From assembly GCF_016909015.1 (NCBI RefSeq), contig NZ_JAFBFA010000019.1:27306-91305 (forward strand): a stretch of DNA of 64,000 bases. Direction: 5' to 3'. The notes under the pieces were generated by a model. That model worked only from the letters and a program-made list of their open reading frames with translations, searched no databases and was not told the origin of the DNA. This DNA comes from Gracilibacillus alcaliphilus (GTDB taxonomy: Bacteria > Bacillota > Bacilli > Bacillales > Amphibacillaceae). Both the position numbers and the translations under genes were made by a program. Positions within the stretch are counted from its first letter, which is position 1, and the number at the start of each line of letters is the position of its first letter. Of this stretch, positions 1 through 7,930 are shown piece by piece.

Positions 1-13
1 AAGGAATTTATGC

Positions 14-28
14 AATTTTTTGAAAATT
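14..28. promoter_or_regulatory. CodY box 1 upstream of abgT-like gene
   Basis: AATTTTTTGAAAATT matches the CodY consensus AATTTTCWGAAAATT at 14 of 15 positions. It lies 122 bases upstream of the transporter start and is the first of a pair. CodY represses nutrient-acquisition genes when branched-chain amino acids and GTP are plentiful. Binding is inferred from the motif only. Confidence 0.65.
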
Positions 29-103
29 AGCACTTTTATGAAAGCCCTATCAAAATTCTGTTGAATTAGATATACTGTATATGCCATTTCAATGTATTGT
101 TGG

Positions 104-118
104 AATTTTTAGAAAATT
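104..118. promoter_or_regulatory. CodY box 2 upstream of abgT-like gene
   Basis: AATTTTTAGAAAATT again matches the CodY consensus at 14 of 15 positions, with the same single change (C to T at position 7). It lies 32 bases before the start codon, where a bound repressor would block transcription or early elongation. Two near-perfect boxes 90 bases apart make CodY control likely. Confidence 0.7.
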
Positions 119-150
119 ATTAAATTAATTCAGTAGAGAGGGATCATAAT

Positions 151-1680
151 ATGGCAAAAAAGAAGCGAGTAGGTTTATTTCAAAAAAGTTTAAACCAGAT
201 CGAATATATTGGTAATAAACTGCCGCATCCAGTAACATTATTTATTATACTAGCATTCATTGTGTTAGTGGCTTCGGCAATAGTGGCCAATACTGGTGTA
301 TCGGTTGAACATCCTGGTGATCCAGAGCAGCAGATTACAGCAAAGAATTTGTTGAATGGAGAGGGCATTGTCTATATCTTTACAAGTATGGTGGACAACT
401 TTATTCAGTTCGCTCCTCTAGGGATGGTATTGGTAACGATGCTCGGCATCGGTTTAGCTGAACGTACCGGCTTAATTAGTGCTGGTTTAAGAGCTTTTGT
501 ATTGTCCTTACCGAAATCATTGATTACTGCAGGATTAGTATTTGCAGGGATTATTTCCAGTGTGGCAACTGATGCTGGCTATGTTGTTCTGCCGCCTTTA
601 GGGGCAGTATTATTCGCTGCGTTGGGACGTCACCCATTAGCTGGATTGGCAGCGGCCTTTGCTGGTGTATCAGGCGGTTTTAGTGCCAACTTAGTACCAA
701 CTGCTTTGGAACCGATGCTGGGAGAGATGACGATTGCAGCAGCGGCGATTAAAGATGGTGCATATGCAGAAAGTATGAATATTCTGATGAACTATTACTT
801 TACCATTGTTTCTGTATTTATCCTTACATTGATTGGTACATGGGTGACTGAAAAAATTGTTGAACCTCGTTTAGGGGCATATACAGGAAGTTATAAAGAA
901 GACGCAAACGGATTATCCGGTATAGAGAAGAAAGGATTACTTTATGCAGGTATTTCGGCAGTCCTCAGTGTCATTGCTTTTGCCTTCTTAATTGTTCCTG
1001 AAAATGCACCATTACGTGGGGAAGACGGCGGTATAATTACGTCACCGTTTATGAGCTCATTAGTGCCGGTTATCTTTATTCTGTTCTTTATACCAGGTGT
1101 CGTGTATGGTATCGTGACGAAGACAGTGAAGAGTGATAAAGATGTCGCCAACCATTTATCAGATACGATGAGTTCGATGGGGGTATTTATTATTTTATCA
1201 TTTGCCGCCGGTCAATTTGTTGCCTATTTTAATGAATCTAATTTAGGAATGTTAATTGGTGTATACGGGGCTGAGTTCTTAGAAACAATCAAGTTGACAG
1301 GCATTCCATTAGTATTACTGTTTATCTTGATTGCTTGCTTTATTAATATTTTTATTGGAAGTGCAACTGCCAAATGGGCTTTAATGGCACCTATATTTGT
1401 ACCAATTATGATGGAGCTGGGATACTCTCCAGAGTTAACGCAGATGGCATACCGTATTGCTGATTCATCGACAAATATTATTTCACCATTGATGACCTAT
1501 TTTGCCTTAATCATTGCCTATGCACAAAAATATGACAAGAAGATGGGAATTGGCACCTTGATTGCAACGATGCTGCCATACTCTATTTTCTTCTTAATAG
1601 GATGGACTCTATTATTAATTATTTGGATGCTGTTAGGAATCGATCTCGGGCCAGCTTCACCTATTTATTATCAACCATAA
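151..1680 (+). CDS. AbgT family transporter
   Basis: A 509-residue polytopic membrane protein of the AbgT family. Members import p-aminobenzoyl-glutamate in E. coli or export sulfonamides and antimetabolites in other species. About a dozen hydrophobic segments alternate with short loops. The opening (IEYIGNKLPHPVTLFIILAF) is typical of the family, as are the conserved small-residue helices around residues 125-190 and the late IADSSTNIISPLM segment. Length is normal. The start follows a GAGAGGG ribosome binding site. The gene stands alone behind two CodY boxes and ends at a strong hairpin, so it looks like a single-gene starvation-induced unit. The substrate cannot be told from sequence. The CodY control suggests uptake of a folate-derived or small peptide-like compound rather than drug export. 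Confidence 0.9.
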   Translation: MAKKKRVGLFQKSLNQIEYIGNKLPHPVTLFIILAFIVLVASAIVANTGVSVEHPGDPEQQITAKNLLNGEGIVYIFTSMVDNFIQFAPLGMVLVTMLGIGLAERTGLISAGLRAFVLSLPKSLITAGLVFAGIISSVATDAGYVVLPPLGAVLFAALGRHPLAGLAAAFAGVSGGFSANLVPTALEPMLGEMTIAAAAIKDGAYAESMNILMNYYFTIVSVFILTLIGTWVTEKIVEPRLGAYTGSYKEDANGLSGIEKKGLLYAGISAVLSVIAFAFLIVPENAPLRGEDGGIITSPFMSSLVPVIFILFFIPGVVYGIVTKTVKSDKDVANHLSDTMSSMGVFIILSFAAGQFVAYFNESNLGMLIGVYGAEFLETIKLTGIPLVLLFILIACFINIFIGSATAKWALMAPIFVPIMMELGYSPELTQMAYRIADSSTNIISPLMTYFALIIAYAQKYDKKMGIGTLIATMLPYSIFFLIGWTLLLIIWMLLGIDLGPASPIYYQP

Positions 1681-1688
1681 AAACCAAA

Positions 1689-1725
1689 CGGGAGCAGATC
1701 TGTACATAGATCTGCTCCCGATTTT
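1689..1725 (+). terminator. Terminator of abgT-like gene
   Basis: A perfect 13-bp stem, CGGGAGCAGATCT paired with AGATCTGCTCCCG, with a 6-nt loop. It is followed by ATTTTAG. It lies 9 bases after the stop codon and may serve the convergent RDD gene as well. Confidence 0.85.
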
Positions 1726-1741
1726 AGCTGGTAAGGAAAGC

Positions 1742-2536
1742 TTAATATTCCCATTCTTCTTTTAAGTGAAGGTAGAGTAATAATAACCAAGTTTCATTGC
1801 TGCGTGCTTGAGTTAATTTCGATTCAATTCCTGGTAAGAGTACCTCACTGACTTGCTGGGTGAGTGCAGGCTTTTCTTGCGGTGGCAATGTTGTCAGTCG
1901 TTGAACATAGGCTTGCAGCAGCTGCCAATCTTGCTGATTGAATTGCTGCAGATCAAAAGCTTCCAGTGGTAAATCCTCTTTGTACAGGTTACGAGCTTCG
2001 ATATATTTGGTTACCGGATCTTTTTTGCTTGATTTTTTCCCCCGCTCATGTACAACAATCGTACCTGCAGCCAAATCCCCTAGCCGCTTATGTTTGGGGT
2101 GGCTGAAAATCATAATAACTCCAACAGCATACATCGTTGGCAGCATATCAATTAGCCGTAAGAAATTGCGGATAAGACTAGATAAGAAGGTGATATTATG
2201 TCCGTTTTCTTGAATGACTCGAATACCGAGCAGTTTTTTTCCAATCGTTTTGCCTCCCCAAAAAAATTCAAGGAAAACAAAATATCCAAAATTTAATACA
2301 AACATGGCAATTAAAAAGAAAACAAGGATAAAATTCATTGTATCTATATCAAAGAAAAAGAATGAATCATTAGAAAATGATATAGAAAAGAAAACAATCA
2401 TAATTAAGATCATTTGTACTACAAAGAGAATACAATAATCAACGAGATAAGCAGCTGATCTAGAACCTAATCCAGCCAATTTAAATTCTAAGGAAACATA
2501 TTCCGGTGTTTTTACTTGCAATTGTTCTTGTTCCAT
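1742..2536 (-). CDS. RDD family membrane protein
   Basis: A 264-residue protein with an RDD domain in the first 160 residues. The motif appears as GLGSRSAAYLVDYCI, and two further hydrophobic segments and the family signature GGKTIGKKLLGIRVI follow. The remaining ~100 residues are soluble, glutamine-rich and probably cytoplasmic. RDD proteins are poorly characterised; some act in sodium or proton exchange or osmotic adaptation. The gene is divergent from the SpoIIM-like gene and close to the MoxR/DUF58 operon, a grouping often seen in Firmicutes. Start chosen at the ATG giving MEQEQLQVKTPEYVSLEF, the usual family N-terminus. The function is not established. Confidence 0.85.
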   Translation of the reverse strand: MEQEQLQVKTPEYVSLEFKLAGLGSRSAAYLVDYCILFVVQMILIMIVFFSISFSNDSFFFFDIDTMNFILVFFLIAMFVLNFGYFVFLEFFWGGKTIGKKLLGIRVIQENGHNITFLSSLIRNFLRLIDMLPTMYAVGVIMIFSHPKHKRLGDLAAGTIVVHERGKKSSKKDPVTKYIEARNLYKEDLPLEAFDLQQFNQQDWQLLQAYVQRLTTLPPQEKPALTQQVSEVLLPGIESKLTQARSNETWLLLLYLHLKEEWEY

Positions 2537-2630
2537 AAAATCTCAACTCTTTCTATTATTTGTAAAAATACAGTGATTTGTCTTGTTAATCCTCCTTCTT
2601 AACCATTATAATGGAAGAAGGAAAATAGAA

Positions 2631-2696
2631 GTAGTTCAAAAAGGAGCAAAACATACATAATAGTGTGCTCCTCCAGCTTAACTACATTTGAACACA
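2631..2696. repeat. Short TTCAAAAAG/CTTTTTGAA-type element (copy A)
   Basis: GTTCAAAAAGGAGC on the left and TTTGAACAC on the right bracket about 65 bases with an internal GGAGCA...TGCTCC hairpin. The ends match those of the other members of this family in the window (34640, 41126, 46313, 55735, 60484). It fills the gap between the divergent RDD and SpoIIM-like genes and could affect promoter spacing there. Confidence 0.5.
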
Positions 2697-2724
2697 GATG
2701 AATAATTTTTACAAAGGTGATGAT

Positions 2725-3693
2725 ATGCGATTAAATCAATTTATTAAACAAAACCGAGGCGACTGGCAGTATTTAGAACAGCTTATCCTGCAATTGCCGA
2801 AGAAAAAGAAGGCCGACACGATCGATGAGTTCCAACAGGCTTATCAAAAGGTAGCGAGACAACTGTCTTATAGTCAAACCTACTTCCCTAATGAAGATAT
2901 TACTAGATACTTGAATGAATTAGTTGGAAAGGCGCATAATACGCTCTATCAATCTCAACATTCATCTTGGAAACAGGCTTATCATTTCTTTTCTAGCAAA
3001 TTTATTGGTTTATTACTTGAACAATGGAAGGCAGTCCTTATTGCGATGCTGCTCTTCTTATTTGGGGGATTGGCCAGTTTCTTTGCTGTGATTGAAAATC
3101 CATCCTATATCTATGGTATCCTGCCAGAAGAGATGGCACAATCGATTGACCCTGTTTCTCTTGGACAGGAACCTGCAGAGGTGAATGCCCCGCTGATGTC
3201 GGTTGAAATCCTGACTAATAATATCCAAGTGGCCATCCTTGCCTTTGCTGGCGGTATTACATTAGGCATCTTGACGGTCTATGTTCTAATCTATAATGGT
3301 GTGATTGTTGGTGCGATCGCCGGTTTGTTTTGGAATTATAGTAATTCCTATGTATTCTGGGCTTATATTGTGCCACACGGTGTGATTGAGCTTTTGGCTA
3401 TCTTTATTGCCGGCGGTGCGGGCCTATTAATGGGCTATAAGATTTTTGTACCTGGTATTTATTCAAGAGGATACCAGCTGAAGAAACAAACGATTCGTTC
3501 GGTGAAATTATTGATTGGAACGATTCCTTTATTCATCATTGCTGGTATCATTGAAGGATATATTACCCCTTCTAATTTGTCCCTAGAGATGAAATATGCC
3601 GTAGCTGCAATAACTGCCATTGCTTTAGCTGCATATATGATCATTGGTCATTCCCTGATGAGGCACAGAGAATTAAAGCAGGCCTCTGTTTAG
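2725..3693 (+). CDS. Stage II sporulation protein M-like (SpoIIM family) membrane protein
   Basis: A 322-residue integral membrane protein of the SpoIIM/DUF95 family. A soluble ~100-residue N-terminal region (MRLNQFIKQNRGDW start) precedes about five transmembrane segments, with the family glycine-rich stretch FAGGITLGILTVYVLIYNG and the conserved VPHGVIELLAIFIAGGAG. True SpoIIM takes part in forespore engulfment. This longer form with an extended N-terminus is the paralogue usually found beside RDD, MoxR and DUF58 genes, so a sporulation role is uncertain. Start set at 2725 because an AAAGGTG ribosome binding site precedes it; an upstream ATG at 2698 lacks one. The 3' end overlaps the convergent DUF58 gene by 21 bases. 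Confidence 0.85.
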   Translation: MRLNQFIKQNRGDWQYLEQLILQLPKKKKADTIDEFQQAYQKVARQLSYSQTYFPNEDITRYLNELVGKAHNTLYQSQHSSWKQAYHFFSSKFIGLLLEQWKAVLIAMLLFLFGGLASFFAVIENPSYIYGILPEEMAQSIDPVSLGQEPAEVNAPLMSVEILTNNIQVAILAFAGGITLGILTVYVLIYNGVIVGAIAGLFWNYSNSYVFWAYIVPHGVIELLAIFIAGGAGLLMGYKIFVPGIYSRGYQLKKQTIRSVKLLIGTIPLFIIAGIIEGYITPSNLSLEMKYAVAAITAIALAAYMIIGHSLMRHRELKQASV

Positions 3694-5025
3694 TGTCTCG
3701 ACATACTTTGATACAGAGGTGACAGCCAGCTTGTCTGCAGGGGCTTCCAGCATGGGGAGCCCGAAACTGCCCCATTTATTAGCAATTTCTCGTTGAAACA
3801 GGGATTGTTTTTGTGCCATACTCTTTTCCATTGCTTGCAGGACATTGTCTGGCGAAGAGGCAATCTGCTGTTTTAACCATTCATCCTCTATCCCTAACAT
3901 CACAAATAAATGTTTTTTGCGCAGTTTACCCATAGCGAATAATGGATAGTCTTCATTGGCAAATGATTGCATATCACTAAAGAGAATAATCATACTGCGT
4001 TTTCTTTGCAGGGTTTGCGCATGCTGTAATGCCAAGGTGTAGTTAGACTCTTGAGGGTCTACCTGCAAATCATAGATCGCATCTAAAATAGTGTGAATAT
4101 GACCAAGCCCTCTGCCAGATGGTACGGCAGCCTTAATTTCTTTCGAAAAAGCAATCACTGACACATGATCTCCGTTGTCTAAGGCAGCAGTTGCTAAGGT
4201 GATTGCTGCTTCGATGGATTTCTCGAGCCGGTTACTCTCTTCTAACTCGACGCCCATCATTCGGCCGCAATCAATCAGAATCGTGACATACTTACCGTGT
4301 TCTGGTTCGTATTCATTAGTCATCAATTCTTGCAGTTTGGCAGATTGACGCCAATTAATATTACGTGGATCATCACCAACCACATAATTGCGCACTTTGG
4401 AAAATTCCCCTTCACCACTACGCATTTTGCGAACCTTTATTCCTTCATGTAATAAGTACTGCTGTGCATTTTCTAAATAACGCCTCGTCTCTGACAAGTT
4501 AGGAATGACCTTGACTTCCTGTGGCAAGCTGTAAGTGAGTTGTTTTTCCCACAGGCCCCATTTCGTACGTACACGTAAGTAAACCTTATTCAGCTGATAG
4601 TTTCCCCGAACATGAGGCTGGATGGTATAGTGCGCTTGAATAGCTTGATTGGCTCCTAACGTTTGTTTCAAGTAGCTTGCTTGAAACGATTGTGGCGAGT
4701 CATCTACGAAACGTAAATCATAGTGCGTATTGGTAAGGTTAGCCATGTGTAAGATCATCTCTTGTTTTTCAAAACGTTCCAATTCACCGTTTGGTTCGCG
4801 ACTGACTTGGATATGTTTTTTACTTGGAAGCATAAAGGCATCAATGGATAGTAAGGCTAGCATAGCCAGTGTGGCAATACCTAGGAAGAACCAAGAGAAT
4901 TGCCACAAGGAGAAGATCGTTAAGACAATAAGGAACACACTATAATATATAACAAGTCGATAGGTAGGGAGGATGCCTTTATCTCGGAACAGCAACCGAT
5001 CCCACAAGTTCTTTAAGCGTGTCAT
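3673..5025 (-). CDS. DUF58 domain-containing protein
   Basis: A 450-residue protein. Two N-terminal membrane helices (roughly residues 25-65) are followed by a Greek-key-like region and the DUF58 core with signature GDDPRNINWRQSAK. A VWA-like fold follows, with ILIDCGRMMG corresponding to the metal-binding DxSxS-like site; the second serine is replaced here. DUF58 proteins work with MoxR ATPases in cell-envelope or metal-insertion chaperone systems. The start at 5025 is preceded by GGAAGGA about 10 bases upstream and overlaps the moxR stop region by 47 bases, implying translational coupling. An ATG at 5052 has no ribosome binding site. Last gene of a four-gene operon. Confidence 0.85.
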   Translation of the reverse strand: MTRLKNLWDRLLFRDKGILPTYRLVIYYSVFLIVLTIFSLWQFSWFFLGIATLAMLALLSIDAFMLPSKKHIQVSREPNGELERFEKQEMILHMANLTNTHYDLRFVDDSPQSFQASYLKQTLGANQAIQAHYTIQPHVRGNYQLNKVYLRVRTKWGLWEKQLTYSLPQEVKVIPNLSETRRYLENAQQYLLHEGIKVRKMRSGEGEFSKVRNYVVGDDPRNINWRQSAKLQELMTNEYEPEHGKYVTILIDCGRMMGVELEESNRLEKSIEAAITLATAALDNGDHVSVIAFSKEIKAAVPSGRGLGHIHTILDAIYDLQVDPQESNYTLALQHAQTLQRKRSMIILFSDMQSFANEDYPLFAMGKLRKKHLFVMLGIEDEWLKQQIASSPDNVLQAMEKSMAQKQSLFQREIANKWGSFGLPMLEAPADKLAVTSVSKYVETLNRGLL

Positions 5026-5908
5026 CGATATCAGATCCTTCCAATTCAGCATATGGTGATAATTGTACGCGGTGACGAAGACTTGGAATAGCTACTATTT
5101 TGACATCATCTGGTGTAATGTAGTCACGTTCATCCAAGTATGCCCATGCTTGAGCAGTTTTGGCAATGGCAATGGCCGCTCGTGTACTTGCTCCATATTG
5201 AATCGTTTCTAATTCTCTCGTTTTGCGGACAATCTTCAGGATATAGTCCGCTATCTCCTTGCTGATGTTAACCGACTGTACTTCTTTTTGCAGTGCCTGC
5301 AGTCCCTCATTCGAGAAAACAGACGTCAATTCTGGTGTCTCTTGCTGCTGCCGAATCACCATCTGCAGGATAGACACTTCATCTTCCAGGGAAGGGAAGT
5401 CAATGCGTAATTTGAAGAAGAAACGATCTTGCTGTGCCTCTGGTAATGGATACGTCCCTTCGAATTCAATTGGGTTTTGTGTAGCAGCTACAAAAAAGAA
5501 CTCTGGCAGTTGGAAGGTTTCTCCTTGGATGGTTACTTGCTTTTCTTCCATTGCTTCCAGCAAGGCTGCCTGTGTCTTAGCAGGGGTACGGTTAATCTCA
5601 TCTGCTAACAGGACATTGGTAAAAAGTGGCCCTTTTAAGGTTTGGAAGTCTTGTTCCTTCATATTATAGATGGCACTCCCGGTAATATCGCTTGGAAGTA
5701 AATCGGGTGTAAATTGTACTCGTTTGAAGTCACTATCCAGTAATTTTGCCAGTGTTTTGACCATTTGGGTTTTACCTGTTCCTGGTACACCTTCAATAAG
5801 TACGTGTCCACCTGCTAATGCTGCGGTTAATAATAAACGTAAATTCTGTTCTTGTCCGATAATTTGCTGTTGATAGCTTGTTAGTAATGATGAAATAGTT
5901 GAATTCAT
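4979..5908 (-). CDS. MoxR family AAA+ ATPase
   Basis: A 309-residue AAA+ ATPase of the MoxR clade, full length for the family. Walker A is GVPGTGKT (residues ~40-47). Walker B is LLADEINRTP, with the conserved MoxR sequence PAKTQAALLEAMEE directly after it. Sensor 1 is AATQNPIEFEGTYPLPEAQ, and a C-terminal lid domain ends the protein. MoxR proteins act as chaperone-like remodelers of VWA/DUF58 partners. The partner gene lies immediately downstream and overlaps. The upstream DUF4350 gene overlaps this start by 4 bases (ATGA), so all four genes are co-translated. Confidence 0.93.
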   Translation of the reverse strand: MNSTISSLLTSYQQQIIGQEQNLRLLLTAALAGGHVLIEGVPGTGKTQMVKTLAKLLDSDFKRVQFTPDLLPSDITGSAIYNMKEQDFQTLKGPLFTNVLLADEINRTPAKTQAALLEAMEEKQVTIQGETFQLPEFFFVAATQNPIEFEGTYPLPEAQQDRFFFKLRIDFPSLEDEVSILQMVIRQQQETPELTSVFSNEGLQALQKEVQSVNISKEIADYILKIVRKTRELETIQYGASTRAAIAIAKTAQAWAYLDERDYITPDDVKIVAIPSLRHRVQLSPYAELEGSDIDDTLKELVGSVAVPR

Positions 5909-7026
5909 GCTTCCTCCACCTCTTTCCGAATTGTCTCAATCATTTTCGTTAGTGTGACGAATTCTTGTTTATTGACGGATTGATTATTTTCTATAGCCTG
6001 CAGTTGTTCTGCTAAGCGGCTTACCTGTTCCTCCGTCAAGTTGGTTATTCGATCTTGGATGACGGTCAGTCGTTCGTTCCAGCTGTAGGAATAGGGCAGA
6101 CCATAGCGGAGGCGGATGGCCTCTTTGATATATTGAATCTGTCCTTGTAATGCGTGTGTATAATTTTTCCCTTTTGTTTGCCAAATGGCGATTGCTTTGA
6201 GTCGTTCATCACTAAAACGAACGGTTTCTTCCCTTACCGGACGGACAGGTCCGAAACGTTTCCCTTGTTTCCAAAGGATAAAGATAGTCAAAATGATTCC
6301 TTGGACCAGTAAGACATAGGCCCAGCCAGGATAAAGAGCAAACGGTGATACATTCCCAGGAGTTGTCACCGTATATTCATCAAAGACAATCGGTTGATCT
6401 TTATCGAAAGGGATGGTCGCAAAGATGGCGGCAGTATGATCTGCCTCTGTAATTTGATCATTGACCAGCCAATTCGGTTCTGTTAATACAATTAAGGAGC
6501 CGTCCCCGACTTGCCGTTCTAGAGCAATGGCATTGTTCTGCTCTGTCGACAATATGATATGATCATCAGGTTCAGTGACAAGTGTCTGGGTGCTGTTCAT
6601 ATTTACCTCAAACTGTTCAGTCCCATGGTTGATCAACCCTGAAGAATCAGAGGATAGCTGCAGATTAGAGAATTCGGTAGAAATACCAAGCAATCCCTCT
6701 GGGTTCTCTTTGACAATCACGAGGGTATTGCCTTCTTCTATGTAAGATTGATAAGTGTTAACTACGGTTTGATCAGAGAAAATAGGGGGACTGACCAGTA
6801 TCCTCATGGTGTTAGTTGAAGCAGGCGAAAGCCCATTTTCTTGACTGACCTGGTAGCCGTTATTTTCTAAATAGGTATAGAGTGCTTTTAGACCATTAGG
6901 AGAAGGAGATTCTACCAAATAAGGCGGATAATGCTTCGGGCTGTTGTTGGCCGTGAAGAAGCTCACTCCAATTAACATGAGAAAAAAGATTATCCCAATG
7001 ATCCATATTTTTTTCCTAAACATCAT
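5905..7026 (-). CDS. DUF4350 domain-containing membrane protein
   Basis: A 373-residue protein. An N-terminal membrane anchor (residues ~8-24) precedes an extracytoplasmic DUF4350 domain (about 30-215) that has an SPNGLKALYTYLENNGY start. A second helix near residues 235-255 follows, then a ~110-residue cytoplasmic tail. The family resembles glutamine-amidotransferase-like or flavodoxin-like folds with unknown activity. It sits between the DUF4129 and MoxR genes with 4-base ATGA overlaps on both sides. This is strong evidence for one translationally coupled envelope-associated complex. Confidence 0.8.
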   Translation of the reverse strand: MMFRKKIWIIGIIFFLMLIGVSFFTANNSPKHYPPYLVESPSPNGLKALYTYLENNGYQVSQENGLSPASTNTMRILVSPPIFSDQTVVNTYQSYIEEGNTLVIVKENPEGLLGISTEFSNLQLSSDSSGLINHGTEQFEVNMNSTQTLVTEPDDHIILSTEQNNAIALERQVGDGSLIVLTEPNWLVNDQITEADHTAAIFATIPFDKDQPIVFDEYTVTTPGNVSPFALYPGWAYVLLVQGIILTIFILWKQGKRFGPVRPVREETVRFSDERLKAIAIWQTKGKNYTHALQGQIQYIKEAIRLRYGLPYSYSWNERLTVIQDRITNLTEEQVSRLAEQLQAIENNQSVNKQEFVTLTKMIETIRKEVEEA

Positions 7027-7685
7027 CGTTCACCTGTCTCTTTCATTTGGGGCTGTGAAGATACCGACTCTATCAAGCTGTTAATTTCTTGTTTAAATGC
7101 TTGATAGTCTATTGGTGTAATCGCGTGTTCTCCATACATGACTTTCTCAAAGAAAACAGCAAATTGATGAAATTGCTTGGCGGTCTCTGGATCTCCTTTT
7201 TTTAGCTCCAAATAATATTCAAGATTGGTTTTCCATTGCTGGGCTTGTAACCACCCTTTCTGGTTCAGACATAACAGCAAGGCCAAGAAATGGTGTCTGG
7301 AAGCCTTCGTATATTCCCCTTCTAATTCATACTGCTGTGCAGCCTGCAGGTGTTCTGGATAACCCCAGTCTAATTCTGCTTCTTGGGAAAGCGGACGGTA
7401 ATGTCTTAATTTGCGTTTTCGCACAAAGGTCATCACTAATGCAATAATTCCTAGTAAAATCAGTAAGGCGAGGATAAATAATATAATCGAAACAACTATA
7501 TTGCCTGTATTGGAAGTTGAGTCAAATTGTGAAAGAATCTTCTCTAGAATATTTTCATTAATCCAATCTCTTATCCGATCCCAAGCTCTTTCCAAAAGGC
7601 TGCGATGATCCTCATAGTAGATTTGGTATTCCCGGCTGGATAGAATTTCTTCCAGCTGCTCTTGCTCATGTTGGGCATAAGTCAT
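7023..7685 (-). CDS. DUF4129 domain-containing protein
   Basis: A 220-residue protein, first gene of the DUF4129-DUF4350-MoxR-DUF58 operon. A soluble N-terminal stretch is followed by one membrane helix (around residues 62-85) and a C-terminal DUF4129 domain. In other species this domain is fused to transglutaminase-like TgpA proteins. No transglutaminase domain is present here. I set the start at 7685 because AAGGAG lies 7 bases upstream; two upstream in-frame ATGs are badly spaced or lack a site. A conserved repeat (7774-7830) lies about 90 bases upstream. Confidence 0.8.
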   Translation of the reverse strand: MTYAQHEQEQLEEILSSREYQIYYEDHRSLLERAWDRIRDWINENILEKILSQFDSTSNTGNIVVSIILFILALLILLGIIALVMTFVRKRKLRHYRPLSQEAELDWGYPEHLQAAQQYELEGEYTKASRHHFLALLLCLNQKGWLQAQQWKTNLEYYLELKKGDPETAKQFHQFAVFFEKVMYGEHAITPIDYQAFKQEINSLIESVSSQPQMKETGER

Positions 7686-7773
7686 AGACATTCTCCTTTT
7701 ATCCTGATGCAACAGTCTATAGGCTCCCCGCTTTCAAGGCTTGAGGAATTTCCAAGCAGACTGAGCAGGGACT

Positions 7774-7830
7774 GATAGACGCTGACACCCCGATAAGTCT
7801 TACTTTCTCAACGATATAAAGCCTCCGCAA
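7774..7830 (-). repeat. Two-copy conserved upstream element (copy 1)
   Basis: Contains AGACGCTGACACCCCGAT and, 20 bases on, AAAGCCTCCGC. The same blocks recur at 12136-12199 (AGACGCTAACACCCCGAT ... AAAACCTCCGC) with a different, slightly longer spacer. Both copies lie roughly 90-110 bases upstream of a minus-strand start codon and point the same way. This could be a leader RNA, a protein-binding site or a REP-like sequence. Confidence 0.5.
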
Positions 7831-7893
7831 GCATTCCCAGGATGTAGAGAATAACGGACGCTAAACAACCTGTTAAGCTTCACTAATCATTCG

Positions 7894-7916
7894 AGGGGAA
7901 GAAGGCCTCTTCCCCT
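7894..7916 (-). terminator. Hairpin after the DUF7847-like membrane gene
   Basis: A 9-bp stem, AGGGGAAGA paired with TCTTCCCCT, with a 5-nt loop, located 14 bases after the stop of the 7931-8839 gene. There is no U-tract on either side. It may be a weak terminator or processing hairpin separating that gene from the downstream operon. Confidence 0.5.
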
Positions 7917-7930
7917 GAGTGGACATCAAG

